Assembly (NCBI GenBank): GCA_905221605.1
Contig: CAJNDS010002490.1
Coordinates: 1,160,001 to 1,219,602 of the forward strand
Reading direction: 5' to 3'
Length of the DNA: 59,602 nt
Source: Symbiodinium natans
Taxonomy: Eukaryota; Sar; Dinophyceae; Suessiales; Symbiodiniaceae
Below the pieces are notes generated by a model. It saw nothing but the letters and a program-made list of their open reading frames with translations. It did not search any database and was not told where the DNA came from. Below are positions 45,801 to 54,611 of the stretch, one piece after another. The translations under genes and the position numbers were made by a program. The first letter of the stretch is position 1. The number at the start of each line of letters is the position of its first letter.

Positions 45801-48800
45801 GGGCGAAGCAGGAGCACTGCAAACCGACATCTCGCAGTTTGAAAGAGCGCTTCGAGTACGTCAAACAGCTATGGCAAGCATTCAGCAAGCCATCTCCGAA
45901 GATCGTGTTGCCCGCGCAAACAGGACGCGCACACACCAGCTGGATCTGAGCACCCTCACGCCAGGCACGACACAAGTCGATTTGTTTCGAGAAGTTCAAG
46001 GCGATGTGGGCTGGCGTGGTCCGGCGGAGTTGCTAAAGATCGACGCCTCGGAGGGCACAGCAATCGTTGAGTATCAAGGCAAGCCTTACCTCGTGAGTCT
46101 TCGACATCTTCGCCCTCATGTGGCGACAAGCTTCGCTGTCTTCCCCTCGGAGGTGCAAGAGGCGATCACTGAGCTCCGCCGAATCACAGAAGAACACCGG
46201 CCATACAAGGTGTCAACCGTTGGCTGGGTCATGGACAGAAGTCCCACATCTACGGCTTGGCGACGAGCGTCCTCAGTGTTTCCGCAGTACGATGACATCA
46301 TGGACAAGGCCCGGACGATTGCCAGCCACTTCAACACTCGACCCTTTGGAGGCGTTGCTTTTGGTCAGGGCATTCGACATTATCGACCACCTCCTCACAG
46401 CATTGGTGTGCTTCTCCTCTGGTCCCTGGGCGCAGAGCAGTATGCGTCTCAGGAACACTGGTCTTCTGCAAACATCAAGCTGAAGAGCTTGGCGCCAATT
46501 CCAGAGGATGACCTGTGCTTTCTGTACTTCTTCTTCTACCAGCACTACGACGAGATCCCTGCAGAAAGGTCCAAGCCCTTGGCCACGATTCAGGACAGCG
46601 TGATGAGTCCCGAGCCTGTAGAGCTGGACACTGCAGAACCTATGGAGTTGGAGGAAGTGGCCTTGGACGTCAAAAGGAAGGGTCCCGAGTCGCGGACCGT
46701 GGTGCTTGGCCCTGAGGACAAGCGACAGCGTACTTGCTTGTTGGTGGAAAACATCGTGGCAAAACATGACTCACGTCAAGAGCACTATTTGTCACAACTG
46801 CAGTGGCTCACGAATCGAGGTCGACGCATGAAGCTGGATTACCAATATCAGCTGGACACAATGTGTAACGCTCCTATGTTGTCGCTGCTGGACAATCACA
46901 TGATGAGGTGCTCGAAGACGAGTCTGCTGAGTGCGAGTGTGGATCCGTTACCGCCTGCGGTACGCTGGCCTGCCAAGAGCTACTCCGACTTCTACATAGA
47001 TCTCGCTGATGGCGGTGCTTTCAAGGTCGACACTGAGACTGACATCATCGGCGAGAACGATGTCTACGACATATGGGGCCAAGTCGAAGAAGCGGATCAC
47101 AATGAGCTGATGCAGTTCATCGAGACCAAAAGCTTCCGCAAGGTTCGACTAGACACAATATCCAGCGACACCGTGATCATTGATGCCACGTGGGTCAGGA
47201 AGTGGAAACGCAAGGGCGAGAAGCTGGTTGTGAAAAGCCGGCTGTGTGCCAGGGGCTGCTTCGACCCACATAAAGAGCACTTGACCACGAGATCTACCAC
47301 CGCGACGAGACTTTCTCAGCGCCTGATACTGTCGGTGGCAGCAGTGAACGACTTCGAATGCGAGTCATGGGACATCAGTGGTGCTTTCTTGAAAGGCTTC
47401 ACCTTTGCCAAGGTTCGTGAGCTTCTACGAGCGCGAGGTATTGCTGCTCCGGTGCGGAAGGTGGTGGTGATTCCTCCGCCAAATGTATGGCGGCACTTGG
47501 CGATGGCAGACAAGAGCTTCGAGACTCATGGAAACCACATGATGTATGGTCTTGAGTGCGATAAGCCCGTGTACGGCCTGAACGATGCGCCGCTAGCCTG
47601 GCAGCTTTGTCTACATGAGTTCTTGAAGAAGCTTGGCGGTTTCCCTTCGGCCATGGACGAGAACTTGTTCATTTGGAAAACACCGCCGCCAAAGCCACGC
47701 ATCAAGGCCCTGGCGTCTACACACGTGGATGATCTGTCCACGGCTTCGAAGCAACCGTGGCTCAATGAACAGTACGAGAAGGTGAAGGCCGAGTTTGGTG
47801 GTGTGACCCGTCAAGTCATGCCTTTCGACCACTGTGGCTGTCGCTACGAGAAAACCAATGAGGGATACAAGATGCACCAAAGACACTTTGCTGAGAAGCT
47901 GGTGGAGGCACCGATTGCGAATGGCAGAAAGGACTCGGACGACCTCTCCTCTGCGGAACTGACCTCTTTCAGATCGGTGCTGGGCGGCTTGCTGTGGCTC
48001 ACGGCCACGAGGCTGGACTTGATTGCCGATGTGTCGCTCCTGCAGTCAAAGGTCACCAAAGCGAAAGTGGAACACTTGCGGATGGCAAACCGTGTGGTGT
48101 TGAAGGCGCGACATCCAGAATCCCTAGACCTCGGGCTACACTACCGCAAGCTGAATGGCAAGCTGCGACTGCTGTGCATCCACGATGCTAGCTCTGCCAA
48201 CAATGACCGGAACTACGCGCAAGAGGGCATCTTGGTGTTGCTCTGCGAAGATGGCTTCCACGTCAACGATAAGGACTTCAAGCTTGAGGCCAGTGATGTT
48301 CTGGTGCAGCAGCTTGGTGGCAAGGCCCACGTACTTTGGTCCCATGGTGCAAAGGCCAAAAGGGTGTCATATAGCACCTCTCATGCTGAGACCCTGGCCG
48401 CCGTTGGTGGACTAGAGTCCGTGTCCTTGGTGGCTGTGCGGCTGGCCGAGATCATGTACACGGTCGGCCAACCTTCTTTAAAGACTCTGATCGAGATCCA
48501 GGAGTACGGCAACGAAGACCTCCCTGTGGACTGCATGACGGATTGCCGCGACTTCTTTGAGCTTTCCACGGGCGATCGCACGCTCCCGCAGGACAAGGGT
48601 CAACGTCTCTATGTGCTTGCTCACAAGGAAGCACGTCTGTGCGGACGCATCAGGTGGATGATACTGGTTCCGACACAGAGCATGACGGCGGACGCTCTCA
48701 CGAAGCCAATGCTGGCGCCTCCCATGATGTTCCTCTTGTCCAGCGGCATGGTCCTATTTCGCAACGAGCCGAATCATCCTCTGCTTCTACGGCGTCTACC

Positions 48801-51800
48801 AAAGCTGAAGGACTTCGACGAGGACACGATTCTGAAACCGGACGACGAGCTGATCAACGGCTTCCTGGCGATGATGTTCCTGGCGACAACGAAGGTGCGA
48901 AAACCATTCCTCATGGCAGCAGTGCTGGCTTCCAACGTGGTTTCTACAACGGCTTCGACGACGTCTACCTCTACGAGTTCCACAAACAACGAGAACGACA
49001 TGGACTACATGGACTACACGGACTACATCGTGTTCTGGCTCATGGCAGTTCTCGTCATCGTTGCCACGGAGCGATTTCTATGCCGTGGACTATGGAGGCT
49101 CTGTGGTGGCTTTGTGGCTTGGTGGAGCGCGAGCTCTACAACCCGATGGTCGACTTCCTCTACGACAAGAACTGATGCAGCTACCGAAACGGAGATGAAA
49201 GGCTCAGATGTTCGACAGCTACGCGGTGCTCTCGAGCGCTGTGATGGATTGGAACGTGCACTGAATCGGCGAGATCGCGAATTGAGCGACCTACGGCTGC
49301 GACTTCATGCACGACCTCGACATGATGATGATGTGCTGAAGAATGAGAATGATCGACTTCGTCGAGTGATCATCGAGCGCAATCAACTGTTGGGTCAGAA
49401 AGATCGTCAACTGATGGGCTTACAAGAGCGCATGTTCAATCATGCCCAAAGGTGCCCAGCAAACAAGCCTGTTTTCATGGCACAGTACTCACGCTGTTGG
49501 CATGCCTGTGAAGATTGTGGACAGTTCAAGTCCAACTCGAACGTGCGTGAAGTCAAGCCATGCAATGACTGCACATTTTGTGCACCGCTCGAGTGATGTG
49601 CCAAAACGGCGATCACGAAAACTGAGCAAGAGCGGAGTGAAGTTATATGCACCATACAGATTGCTTAACTTACAAGATCGCTCCCGCAGCGCGCTTGGGC
49701 TTCTTTTTTGAGAGAAAGGATCCGCTATTAAGCTGAGTGTAGGCGAGGTTTCCTTATACACCTACAAGTAGGGGCCCCGAAGTTATAAGTAGGACCCTTC
49801 TAACCTAACGTAAGTTGGAAGTCGTATTCTTTAGGTTATAATTCCTCAACTAAGCAGAGTAAGGGGGGCCCTATTTGTAGACCCTGAACTCTGAACCCGA
49901 ATCTGCGCCCTCACCCCCACAAGCGCTCGAAGGACACAAAGGCCGAGGTCACCAAATCTGAGGCCCCCAGCACCCAGGACGGCGCCTTTAGTTTTAAGTT
50001 CAGCGATGAGGGTTTAGGGTCTTAGGGTTTAGGGTTTAGGGTCTAGGGTCTTAGGGTTCAGGGAGCACCCACAACGATGACTATCGACGGCTTCGTGGTG
50101 CCGTTGATGCATTAGTTCCGAACAGGTTCCTTTACACAGGGTGAACGTCCCAGGCGAGGACCTCGGTAGCACACACGTCTGGATGTGCAGGATAATGAAC
50201 CCACAGCTGAAGCATCAACTCGTTAGAAAGAGGAGTCCAATGAAAGTGAAACAAGTCTCTACAGTCTCATTGTCTGTCCGATTCAGTTCCAGCTTGCGAG
50301 AAAACAACGGGCTACTTCTAAGATGCCCAGTGGCACCCTCATGCCCTTTTTGGGTTAGGTTCCCCTATAAACCCCTTTAAGCCAAAAAGGCACCCTTTTT
50401 TCATTGGTTACTGGGCAACCTAGACTTTTGTTGCTTGTATGCATGATGTTATCGTCGTGCTTGCGAGCGCCGACCCCCCAGAGTTGTTTTTTGAATTTTC
50501 AACCCCATTACAGGGTGTTGCAGAACCTCAGCACCAGCACAGTTATTCCCTTCTGATTACTAGAAAATAAGATCATTACCGAGTGGGCCCCAAATATTCT
50601 TTCTCTTTGTTTTGCGAGTCGTACAAGAACACTAGGGCTCCAAGTATACGAATAATACCTACGTTGGGGTCTAACCGTTCCCACCCCAACCCTAGGGTTT
50701 AGGGTTTAGGGTCTAGGGTTTAGGGTTTAGGGTTGAGGGTTTAGGGTTTAGGGTGAGCCCTAAACCCTAAAAACCGTTCGTGCTGCAAGTTGCATCAGGA
50801 GCCCGCCGATGCAGCCAGTGCGGCCGACAAAGAGGGCGAGTTGGGCGCTCATGCAGAAGTTTCAGGGTTAGGGTTTAGGGTTTAGGGTTTGGGGTTTGGG
50901 GTTTAGGGTGTAGGGTGTAGGGTTTAGGGTTTAGGGTGTAGGGTGTTAGGATTTGGGGTTTAGGGTTTAGGGCACTCCCCACTACTCTCTAAGGCTGCTC
51001 ACCTTCCCTAAGGGATTGAGTAGAGTTTAGGGTCTCGGTTTAGGGCTTAGGGTTTTATGCAGGAGTTTTGGAGGAAGGGTTCGGGCTATGTAGGGATTAG
51101 AGGGTTCAGGGTGTCGCCGCCATTTTCTTTGAACAGTCGCAAAAGAGCTGCTAACTTCTGCTGACTATGGGCGCCGCTGCTGCGGTGATTCACACTTGAA
51201 TTCCTCAAGAAGTCGCCAACCCTCGAACCTCGAAACCGAACTCAAGCATCCTCGAACAGTCCCCGGCTTTGTGTTAGGGTTTAGGGTTTAGGGTTTAGGT
51301 TTTAGGTTTTAGGGTTTAAGGTTACCTGTAGCTGAACTGCCCCCAGGCCCGTGGACGGCAAGGGCAAAGGCAAAGGGAAGGAGAAGAAGGTCTGCGACGG
51401 ACCTGCTTCAGCTAGTCGGCCGTGGAAATTTGGGGGTTTATAGGGTTTGGGGTTTAGGGTTGGGGTTGAGGGTTTAGGGTTTAGGGTCTAGGGTCTAGGT
51501 CTAGGGTTTAGGGTTTAGGGTGTAGGGTTTAGGGTTCAGGGTTTAGGGTATAGGGTTAGGGCCAGGGTGTAGGGCTTAGGCTTTCTCGAGCATGTTGTGT
51601 GGTCTGTAATTCACATTTTTTCTCTTTTGGGTGCTGGGTTCCTTGTTCAGCTTCAGGCGTTTCTGGATACACGCCGACATGGCCTCTGTCCAAGCGTGAG
51701 GGGTCTCTGCCGGGCCTACGGGGCCTAAACCCTAAACCCCAAACCCCAAACCCGGTGGCCAAGAAGCCGGAGATGAACCGCCTGTGGAATGGCTGGCATC

Positions 51801-53978
51801 ACTCTCCGCATCGACGCCCGTGCGTGGGCTCTGGGTGTTTGCTGCAGGTAAACCCTAAACCCTAAACCCTAAAACCCAAAACCCTAATGGCTTGTCCCCC
51901 AGGTTCCCCCCGCCCTTAAATAGCTGGCTGAATAACCTGAGTTATGGGGGAACCTCGGGGGGAGTAGCATAGAGGGGGTAGTAGGGGAACCCATGATGTC
52001 ACCACGCATAGGCAGTCTGCCGCTTTTGCAGACCCTTCAGTCTTCACCGACAATGCGAGCACCTGTGCGCAGCGGTTATGGCGCAAGACGTTCAGCCGAT
52101 TTGGCGAATTGTGGAAAGCCTTTACCAAGCCTCCCAGAGCCCAAAAACCTGGCCAAACCCCACTGAACTCCAACCCCTTGTTCCAAACCCTTAAGCCCTC
52201 AAACCCTTAAAACCTGGCCCCCCAAAACTCGTCAACCTCAAAGCCTGAGCTCCTAACCCAAACCCTTGAACCCTCAACACCCCCCCCTAACCCCTAAACC
52301 CTTAAACCCCTAAACCCCCAAACCCCTAAACCCCTAAGCCCGCAAACCCCCAAACCTCTGAACCCCTAAACCCTCCTCCCGAAGCCTTCAGCCTTGCCTG
52401 GAGAGATTTCAACTCTAAGCCTTAAGCTGCCTTGCTGACTTCAGAGTTTAGGGTTTAGGGCTTAGGTTGAGGGTTTCGGGAACATAGGGGGAACAACCTA
52501 GAGTAAAGCAGGGTTCATGGAATGTTTTGTTGGTGTTTGTTTTTCGTCAAGGGCTCCAGGGTTTAGGGTTGTTGCATTAAGCAACACCCCCTCCCCCCCA
52601 CGCCTAGAGCCAGAAAGCCTCCTCCATACCATGCAAAGACCCGGTCTTAGCAGGGCTGCTGAGGGATTGGTGAGAGTACAGATGGGGTGTGATTTTCGGT
52701 GATCGTATAGTAGCAGTCCTTAATCGGATTATAGTTCCCCCTATTAAATCCCTATTAAGGACTGTCAGTGTAAGGGTGAGCATCGCAGCTCGTAAACCAT
52801 TAGAAAACCGACGCTTCCTTTTGCGCTGTGCCAGAAAACCTCTTTCTGGATCTCCTGGGACTCCCTGGAGAGGCCAAGACTGGTTTAGGACTATAAGAAG
52901 GCCTATGTTGGGTGTATAGGGTCTTTAGGGTTCAGGGTTTCGGGTCTTAGGGGTCAGGATAGTTAGATCCCTATTCCTGGTGTTAGGAGTTGGGTTGCTC
53001 TTTATGAGCCCGCTAGGCCCCCAACAAGGTTGCCCTTCTGAAACCTGAAGACATTTCGTAGCTTCTAATGGGGTACTACCAAACATGATTAGTAGCAATG
53101 AGTCGTCGCATTACTATTGTAATGTGATTATTCTTCTTCGCTTTCTTGTTTATCGTCTTACTGGTTTCAAACTACTAGTGCTGTTTTGTCTATTCGCTTG
53201 TTCCCTACACGGAGATGCTTGCTTGACCTAAGGTCGTAAGGCCCAAATGTTCAAGACCTACCAGGGGGTCCTACCAGGGGGGGGCGGGTGGGGGGGAGAT
53301 GGGAGGGGAGGTGGGGCGGGGTGGTGGGGTGGGGGGTTCTATGCTTGGGCTGTGCACGTCGCTGCCTTAGCTCCTGTGGTTTGGGAGGGACGCGTAGAAG
53401 CTTCGCTGTATAACCACCGTGTCCCTTAGACTTGAGGGCCCTTGCCTTCAGCCAGATCTGCAGAGATCTGCTCGCAAGGGAGGTTCTCGCAAGTCCAGCA
53501 TGAAGTGCCCGACAGAAGACGACGGCCCAAAGCCCGAACCCCCAGACCCAGCCTCTACAAACTTAAGTCCGATTAACCTAAACCCCTACTTGGAAGCCCT
53601 TCTGACTTTGCTGGGGGGGCTTATCATAGGGTTTCTAGAAGATACTACGTAGACTTACCTAAGTCAAAAGAGCTTGCAAGAAACCCTGAGGAGACAGTCA
53701 AAGAGCTTCTAAGGCATCCCAAAGAGTTCATGGGCTTCCGTACTACCCCCCTGTATACTACCCCCCTAGGTTCCCCCCTTAAATAGGCGAAACCCTAAAC
53801 CCTAAACCCTAAACCCTAAACCCTAAACCCTAAACCCTAAACCCTAAACTCCTAAATAGCCTCAATTTTGGACTTGGACCCAAGAAAAAGCCCGACGTTG
53901 CTTGGCAGGCGAATTGAAAAAGGCCGATGGGTGGCGATCAGCTGCTCCAAGGACGCCCACCTTGTTGGAAAAGGGTAG
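39865..53978 (+). CDS. Unrecognised charged protein, multi-exon (partial model)
   Basis: Exon-like pieces on the + strand follow the same border rule. 39865-39902 reads EATSEDTEDSEP; 49933-50011 reads DTKAEVTKSEAPSTQDG then AFSFKFSDE; 50062-50108 reads STHNDDYRRLRGAVD; 50799-50858 reads EPADAASAADKEGELGAHAE. These four join in frame. Further candidates: about 51347-51420 (Lys/Gly-rich), 51751-51795 (VAKKPEMNRLWN), 52016-52128 (DPSVFTDNASTCAQRLW), 53465-53530 (SARKGGSRKSSMKCPTEDD) and 53909-53978 (RIEKGRWVAISCSKDAHLVG, then TAG at 53976-53978). The product would be rich in Glu, Lys, Ser and Asp. No family recognised. The Copia element lies in the intron between the first two pieces. First exon and several borders are unknown. 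Confidence 0.4.
40154..40256 (+). repeat. 5' LTR of the Copia element (103 bp)
   Basis: Identical over its whole length to 49636-49738. Begins AGTGAAGTTATATGCACC and ends TTAAGCTGAGT, so it lacks the usual TG...CA ends; limits were set by the GTAGG target duplication. Very short for an LTR, leaving little room for a promoter. Confidence 0.9.
40258..40275 (+). promoter_or_regulatory. Primer-binding site of the Copia element
   Basis: TGGTAGCGGGGCTTCGG begins two bases after the 5' LTR. TGG pairs with the CCA end of a tRNA, and TGGTAGC is as expected for a tRNA ending GCUACCA, such as many initiator-Met tRNAs. tRNA identity is inferred, since no tRNA gene is in the window. Confidence 0.6.
40633..49596 (+). 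CDS. Copia Gag-Pol polyprotein with methyltransferase-like domain and membrane/coiled-coil tail
   Basis: About 2,987 codons from the first in-frame ATG; the frame is open from 40264 without ATG, so the start may be earlier. Residues counted from 40633. Gag core (DYPLKTYFDRLKMWYRLYDG) with CCHC zinc knuckle C330, C333, H338, C343, then a Gly/Lys-rich basic stretch. Protease LLVDPGAS, D526, with Pro for the usual Thr/Ser. A domain at about 955-1165 resembles a C5-methyltransferase (LCSGSGR, SPTCAPWS, VEQP, a Cys/His tail). Integrase: H1493, H1498, C1528, C1531; D1558, D1612, E1654 with 41 residues between the last two. Reverse transcriptase D2247, VYGLNDAPLAW, and THVDD in place of YVDD at 2366-2367. 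RNase H D2518, E2586, D2637 and SMTADALTKPM. After it come a membrane segment near 2798-2812, a coiled coil 2857-2936 and seven Cys at 2941-2983. Confidence 0.93.
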   Translation: MASSASPGSGIPLHEYRRDVPPGWGPNIPDYPLKTYFDRLKMWYRLYDGPDETVGPLVAGRLVGRAQKLALQLRLPRPDGQVDVGSDALVRLSVEEVRDPSNPSVILQQSIISGIQALCNKLRETFGNTEQELASRSLEAFFEIRRGKMTLQEYAVEFDSRLEEANDKAGLEMNAVALFYLFFKNSGLPAKLIEDIKLQCHGDLRRYQDARNLALRLNNRSESGEGYYQDDGSPSSAARRSQEFTEDGWWTSDVWSAAGDFYQGDEFEDAWSSWYGDEEYYDAYDEREDSWHEDDWLGPEDEPLPVGEDDDQGSYPVKGGKKGNAMGVGCSVCGSKWHHASACPVNTSKGRPGAWGSDRPKGKGYGGGKPSYKGRPKGYSGSKGGGKRYGFRDFQDYVKGKKAGKGRGKGRRYYSEYPEENYFQQQKTLVSHFGTDFFSPGIQRTPPRPQQFDLTQNDELTEEFFTKKKVQFDETAEEQQLSPDEGTDAPKTEPVVKNLHFPVSLYAERECFHMIGGEKRRGLLVDPGASNGLIGSETLRDMMEHCLEGPGHEAVKWTSKTTSVSGISGGKDTTLGEITLPVCFGPGKGTYTADVLGGEGSLCPALLSNPALRQMSSVIFTNFFENGDGLMACHTDGVKVKGAPRNWITFRLLLTDSGHYLLAVDKDAQSPSKEADRKAVSFLQSAVSSAGEKWHDVRHCFFGMNGARETEHERSEAYASNHQVHRDRSEPSNHRVPRDPPEPLGHCVPREQCKSPGVPETKISDPGEDCRDPLRPVKGIYLLAKDDPLRQDSPTDEWTLFGDELTRHHKVPRRTLFTPACVQDCPVSPELLSDKRVCVVHRAGTKKVWRDNWRSVQHPHKDIDELWTGETKFWLKKDENKDNDGEATDDASRSFMEKDFDVYTGDVFPEHWNDGEKKRYSKRYAAMKEEYYTKTGRKPITPGNFKKWFARSKGQGLRWHFQELCSGSGRLSWVAVLSGLLVGFPVDYRYGWDMSLPEHQQMIGQARAEFLPMYLHASPTCAPWSVSSASKDPQARKLERQQEEPALQFIREQCERQVMADLGFGVEQPISTAMFKDKDSPLRDLERAVGVRKRQQVDQCAHGCCDENGIPVKKSTVIVGTVKMNNTAKRCNGHKGQAHAVLQGQYKGVDRTSRAAVFPMRMCRAIVDDVWRFVRAAGCQFRQWPASLVLTSLTFYECERCQFGRGALPWMEHTLIPGQCRYGRRPPGERREPLVQQDPLSKFKKQAREKDMSDVALALPVDITLDVPATLYLKFSLFRLVQDCLALFSEAMDRGVDYIHWVTDPILKAMFKNIFRNEMRLAALACSLRPWHMLTPEARITMKAAPLRLQIWGNVKDWKVFELEDLREMSHSQQRQPIDEADWVITLFGAAKDEPEPSSSSAAAGPEQVAPATPSKAGHRPGAPPPDRDLPAPASKDRVPEDSEEIEVEDETFESSPERPITPLYSFRKVFQRLLRTAESEPTTAKRLLLGLHERFYHAPVGDLRNLLARCGMPAAVLNLTSEAVKHCSVCRKFVRLPNRPQVKIGNATTFNERVQMDFFQYAGQWVCLLVDEATRYKIAYKIADRSWKEISRMLLTTWMMYFGPPAKLIADQESSVMSHEASADMERFSIIRCPKGTTSGAAGKQHTGTGLVERHVALTEITMRKLACELNRQGLHAEVDELARESAMAQNLTLNFGGATPAMAVFGVLPRPFYDFASDSVMGEAGALQTDISQFERALRVRQTAMASIQQAISEDRVARANRTRTHQLDLSTLTPGTTQVDLFREVQGDVGWRGPAELLKIDASEGTAIVEYQGKPYLVSLRHLRPHVATSFAVFPSEVQEAITELRRITEEHRPYKVSTVGWVMDRSPTSTAWRRASSVFPQYDDIMDKARTIASHFNTRPFGGVAFGQGIRHYRPPPHSIGVLLLWSLGAEQYASQEHWSSANIKLKSLAPIPEDDLCFLYFFFYQHYDEIPAERSKPLATIQDSVMSPEPVELDTAEPMELEEVALDVKRKGPESRTVVLGPEDKRQRTCLLVENIVAKHDSRQEHYLSQLQWLTNRGRRMKLDYQYQLDTMCNAPMLSLLDNHMMRCSKTSLLSASVDPLPPAVRWPAKSYSDFYIDLADGGAFKVDTETDIIGENDVYDIWGQVEEADHNELMQFIETKSFRKVRLDTISSDTVIIDATWVRKWKRKGEKLVVKSRLCARGCFDPHKEHLTTRSTTATRLSQRLILSVAAVNDFECESWDISGAFLKGFTFAKVRELLRARGIAAPVRKVVVIPPPNVWRHLAMADKSFETHGNHMMYGLECDKPVYGLNDAPLAWQLCLHEFLKKLGGFPSAMDENLFIWKTPPPKPRIKALASTHVDDLSTASKQPWLNEQYEKVKAEFGGVTRQVMPFDHCGCRYEKTNEGYKMHQRHFAEKLVEAPIANGRKDSDDLSSAELTSFRSVLGGLLWLTATRLDLIADVSLLQSKVTKAKVEHLRMANRVVLKARHPESLDLGLHYRKLNGKLRLLCIHDASSANNDRNYAQEGILVLLCEDGFHVNDKDFKLEASDVLVQQLGGKAHVLWSHGAKAKRVSYSTSHAETLAAVGGLESVSLVAVRLAEIMYTVGQPSLKTLIEIQEYGNEDLPVDCMTDCRDFFELSTGDRTLPQDKGQRLYVLAHKEARLCGRIRWMILVPTQSMTADALTKPMLAPPMMFLLSSGMVLFRNEPNHPLLLRRLPKLKDFDEDTILKPDDELINGFLAMMFLATTKVRKPFLMAAVLASNVVSTTASTTSTSTSSTNNENDMDYMDYTDYIVFWLMAVLVIVATERFLCRGLWRLCGGFVAWWSASSTTRWSTSSTTRTDAATETEMKGSDVRQLRGALERCDGLERALNRRDRELSDLRLRLHARPRHDDDVLKNENDRLRRVIIERNQLLGQKDRQLMGLQERMFNHAQRCPANKPVFMAQYSRCWHACEDCGQFKSNSNVREVKPCNDCTFCAPLE
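42760..42900 (+). repeat. Imperfect 13-16-residue repeats inside the polyprotein
   Basis: Between protease and the methyltransferase-like domain the protein repeats a unit three to four times: SNHQVHRDRSEP, SNHRVPRDPPEP, GHCVPREQCKSP. At DNA level the unit is close to AAATCACCGTGTCCCTCGTG with drift. Looks like a linker grown by local duplication; no known fold. Confidence 0.6.
49636..49738 (+). repeat. 3' LTR of the Copia element (103 bp)
   Basis: Exact copy of 40154-40256, followed by GTAGG matching the bases left of the 5' LTR. Preceded by the purine-rich tract at 49624-49635, the likely plus-strand primer. Confidence 0.9.
50318..50423 (+). mobile_element. 106-bp inverted-repeat element (GCCCAGT family)
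   Basis: Starts CTAAGATGCCCAGTGG, ends GGTTACTGGGCAACCTAG, flanked by ACTT at 50314-50317 and 50424-50427. Interior (CCCTTTTTGGGTTAGGTTCCC... AAAAAGGCACCC) matches the copy at 19130. Confidence 0.8.
51894..51991 (+). mobile_element. Palindromic element, TACTACCCCCC family, second copy
   Basis: CCCCCAGGTTCCCCCC at left; GGGGGAACCTCGGGGGGAGT and GGGGGTAGTAGGGGAACC at right, inverted. It lacks the outer left arm present at 6075. Confidence 0.6.
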
Positions 53979-54244
53979 AAGGGTCTTCGGGGTTTAGGGT
54001 TTAGGGTTTAGGGTTTAGGGTTTAGGGTTTAGGGTTTAGGGTTTGGGGTTTAGGGTTTAGGGTTTAGGGTTTAGGAATGCCCCGAGAGCGAATGGATCTG
54101 TGGTTTTATCCAAAATGTTCGGCGCCTGGTTAAGTCAAGGCACTTGTAGCTTAGCCGATGGTGAGCAGGTGATGGTTTACTTTACAGTGCTGGCCTTTGT
54201 AGATTCGGAAATGTTGTGGAGACAACCGCTGGTGTCTTGCACAG

Positions 54245-54312
54245 ACAGCACCATTTCTTCCATGATTGTGGCAATGTGACAGCACCATTTCTTCCATGAT
54301 TGTGGCAATGTG
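54245..54312. repeat. 34-bp tandem duplication upstream of the channel gene
   Basis: Two exact copies of a unit beginning ACAGCACCATTTCTTCC, 300 bp upstream of the channel ATG. The surrounding 54080-54600 is unique sequence with no gene I recognise and is probably the intergenic/leader region. Confidence 0.85.
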
Positions 54313-54579
54313 ATGCCAGGGAAATTGGTGCTCCAAATGGTCACAAGTTGTTTGACATTATTTGGTGATACACATGCTTTTGCAAGTGGCAACAAAAGCG
54401 ACAGACAACACAACATGCTTCCGTTTCTCCCCATGCCTGTGCACGAAAAGCCATTGCTTCCTGAACAGAGGTTCGATGTACCAGGCAGCCAGACGTCTAG
54501 TTTCAAGACTCAAGACATCGTCCGTCTCCCCCTAAGCTGCAAAACGAGCCACCCCGGTTGAGCAGCAAGCTGGAGCTTT

Positions 54580-54592
54580 GAGTGCATTGCAG
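54580..54592 (+). promoter_or_regulatory. Possible spliced-leader acceptor before the channel ATG
   Basis: TGAGTGCATTGCAG, 20 nt before ATG 54612. Dinoflagellate mRNAs receive a trans-spliced leader at such AG sites; there is no direct evidence here beyond position. Confidence 0.25.
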
Positions 54593-54611
54593 CCATTTCG
54601 GAAATGTTATC

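Larger units (their letters stand above)
40154..49738 (+). mobile_element. Full-length Copia (Ty1/copia) LTR retrotransposon
   Basis: 9,585 bp bounded by two identical 103-bp direct repeats and by the 5-bp duplication GTAGG at 40149-40153 and 49739-49743. Internal order is primer-binding site, one long ORF (gag, protease, an extra methyltransferase-like domain, integrase, reverse transcriptase, RNase H, C-terminal extension) and a purine-rich GAGCAAGAGCGG just before the 3' repeat. Integrase ahead of reverse transcriptase defines the Copia order. Identical LTRs and an intact ORF of nearly 3,000 codons imply a very recent insertion. It lies between two candidate exons of the surrounding gene, so it appears to sit in an intron. 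Confidence 0.95.

Noticed and set aside
40550-49761. Minus-strand ORFs of up to 164 codons across the Copia element
   Set aside because: They are shadows of the intact plus-strand polyprotein and carry no recognisable domain.
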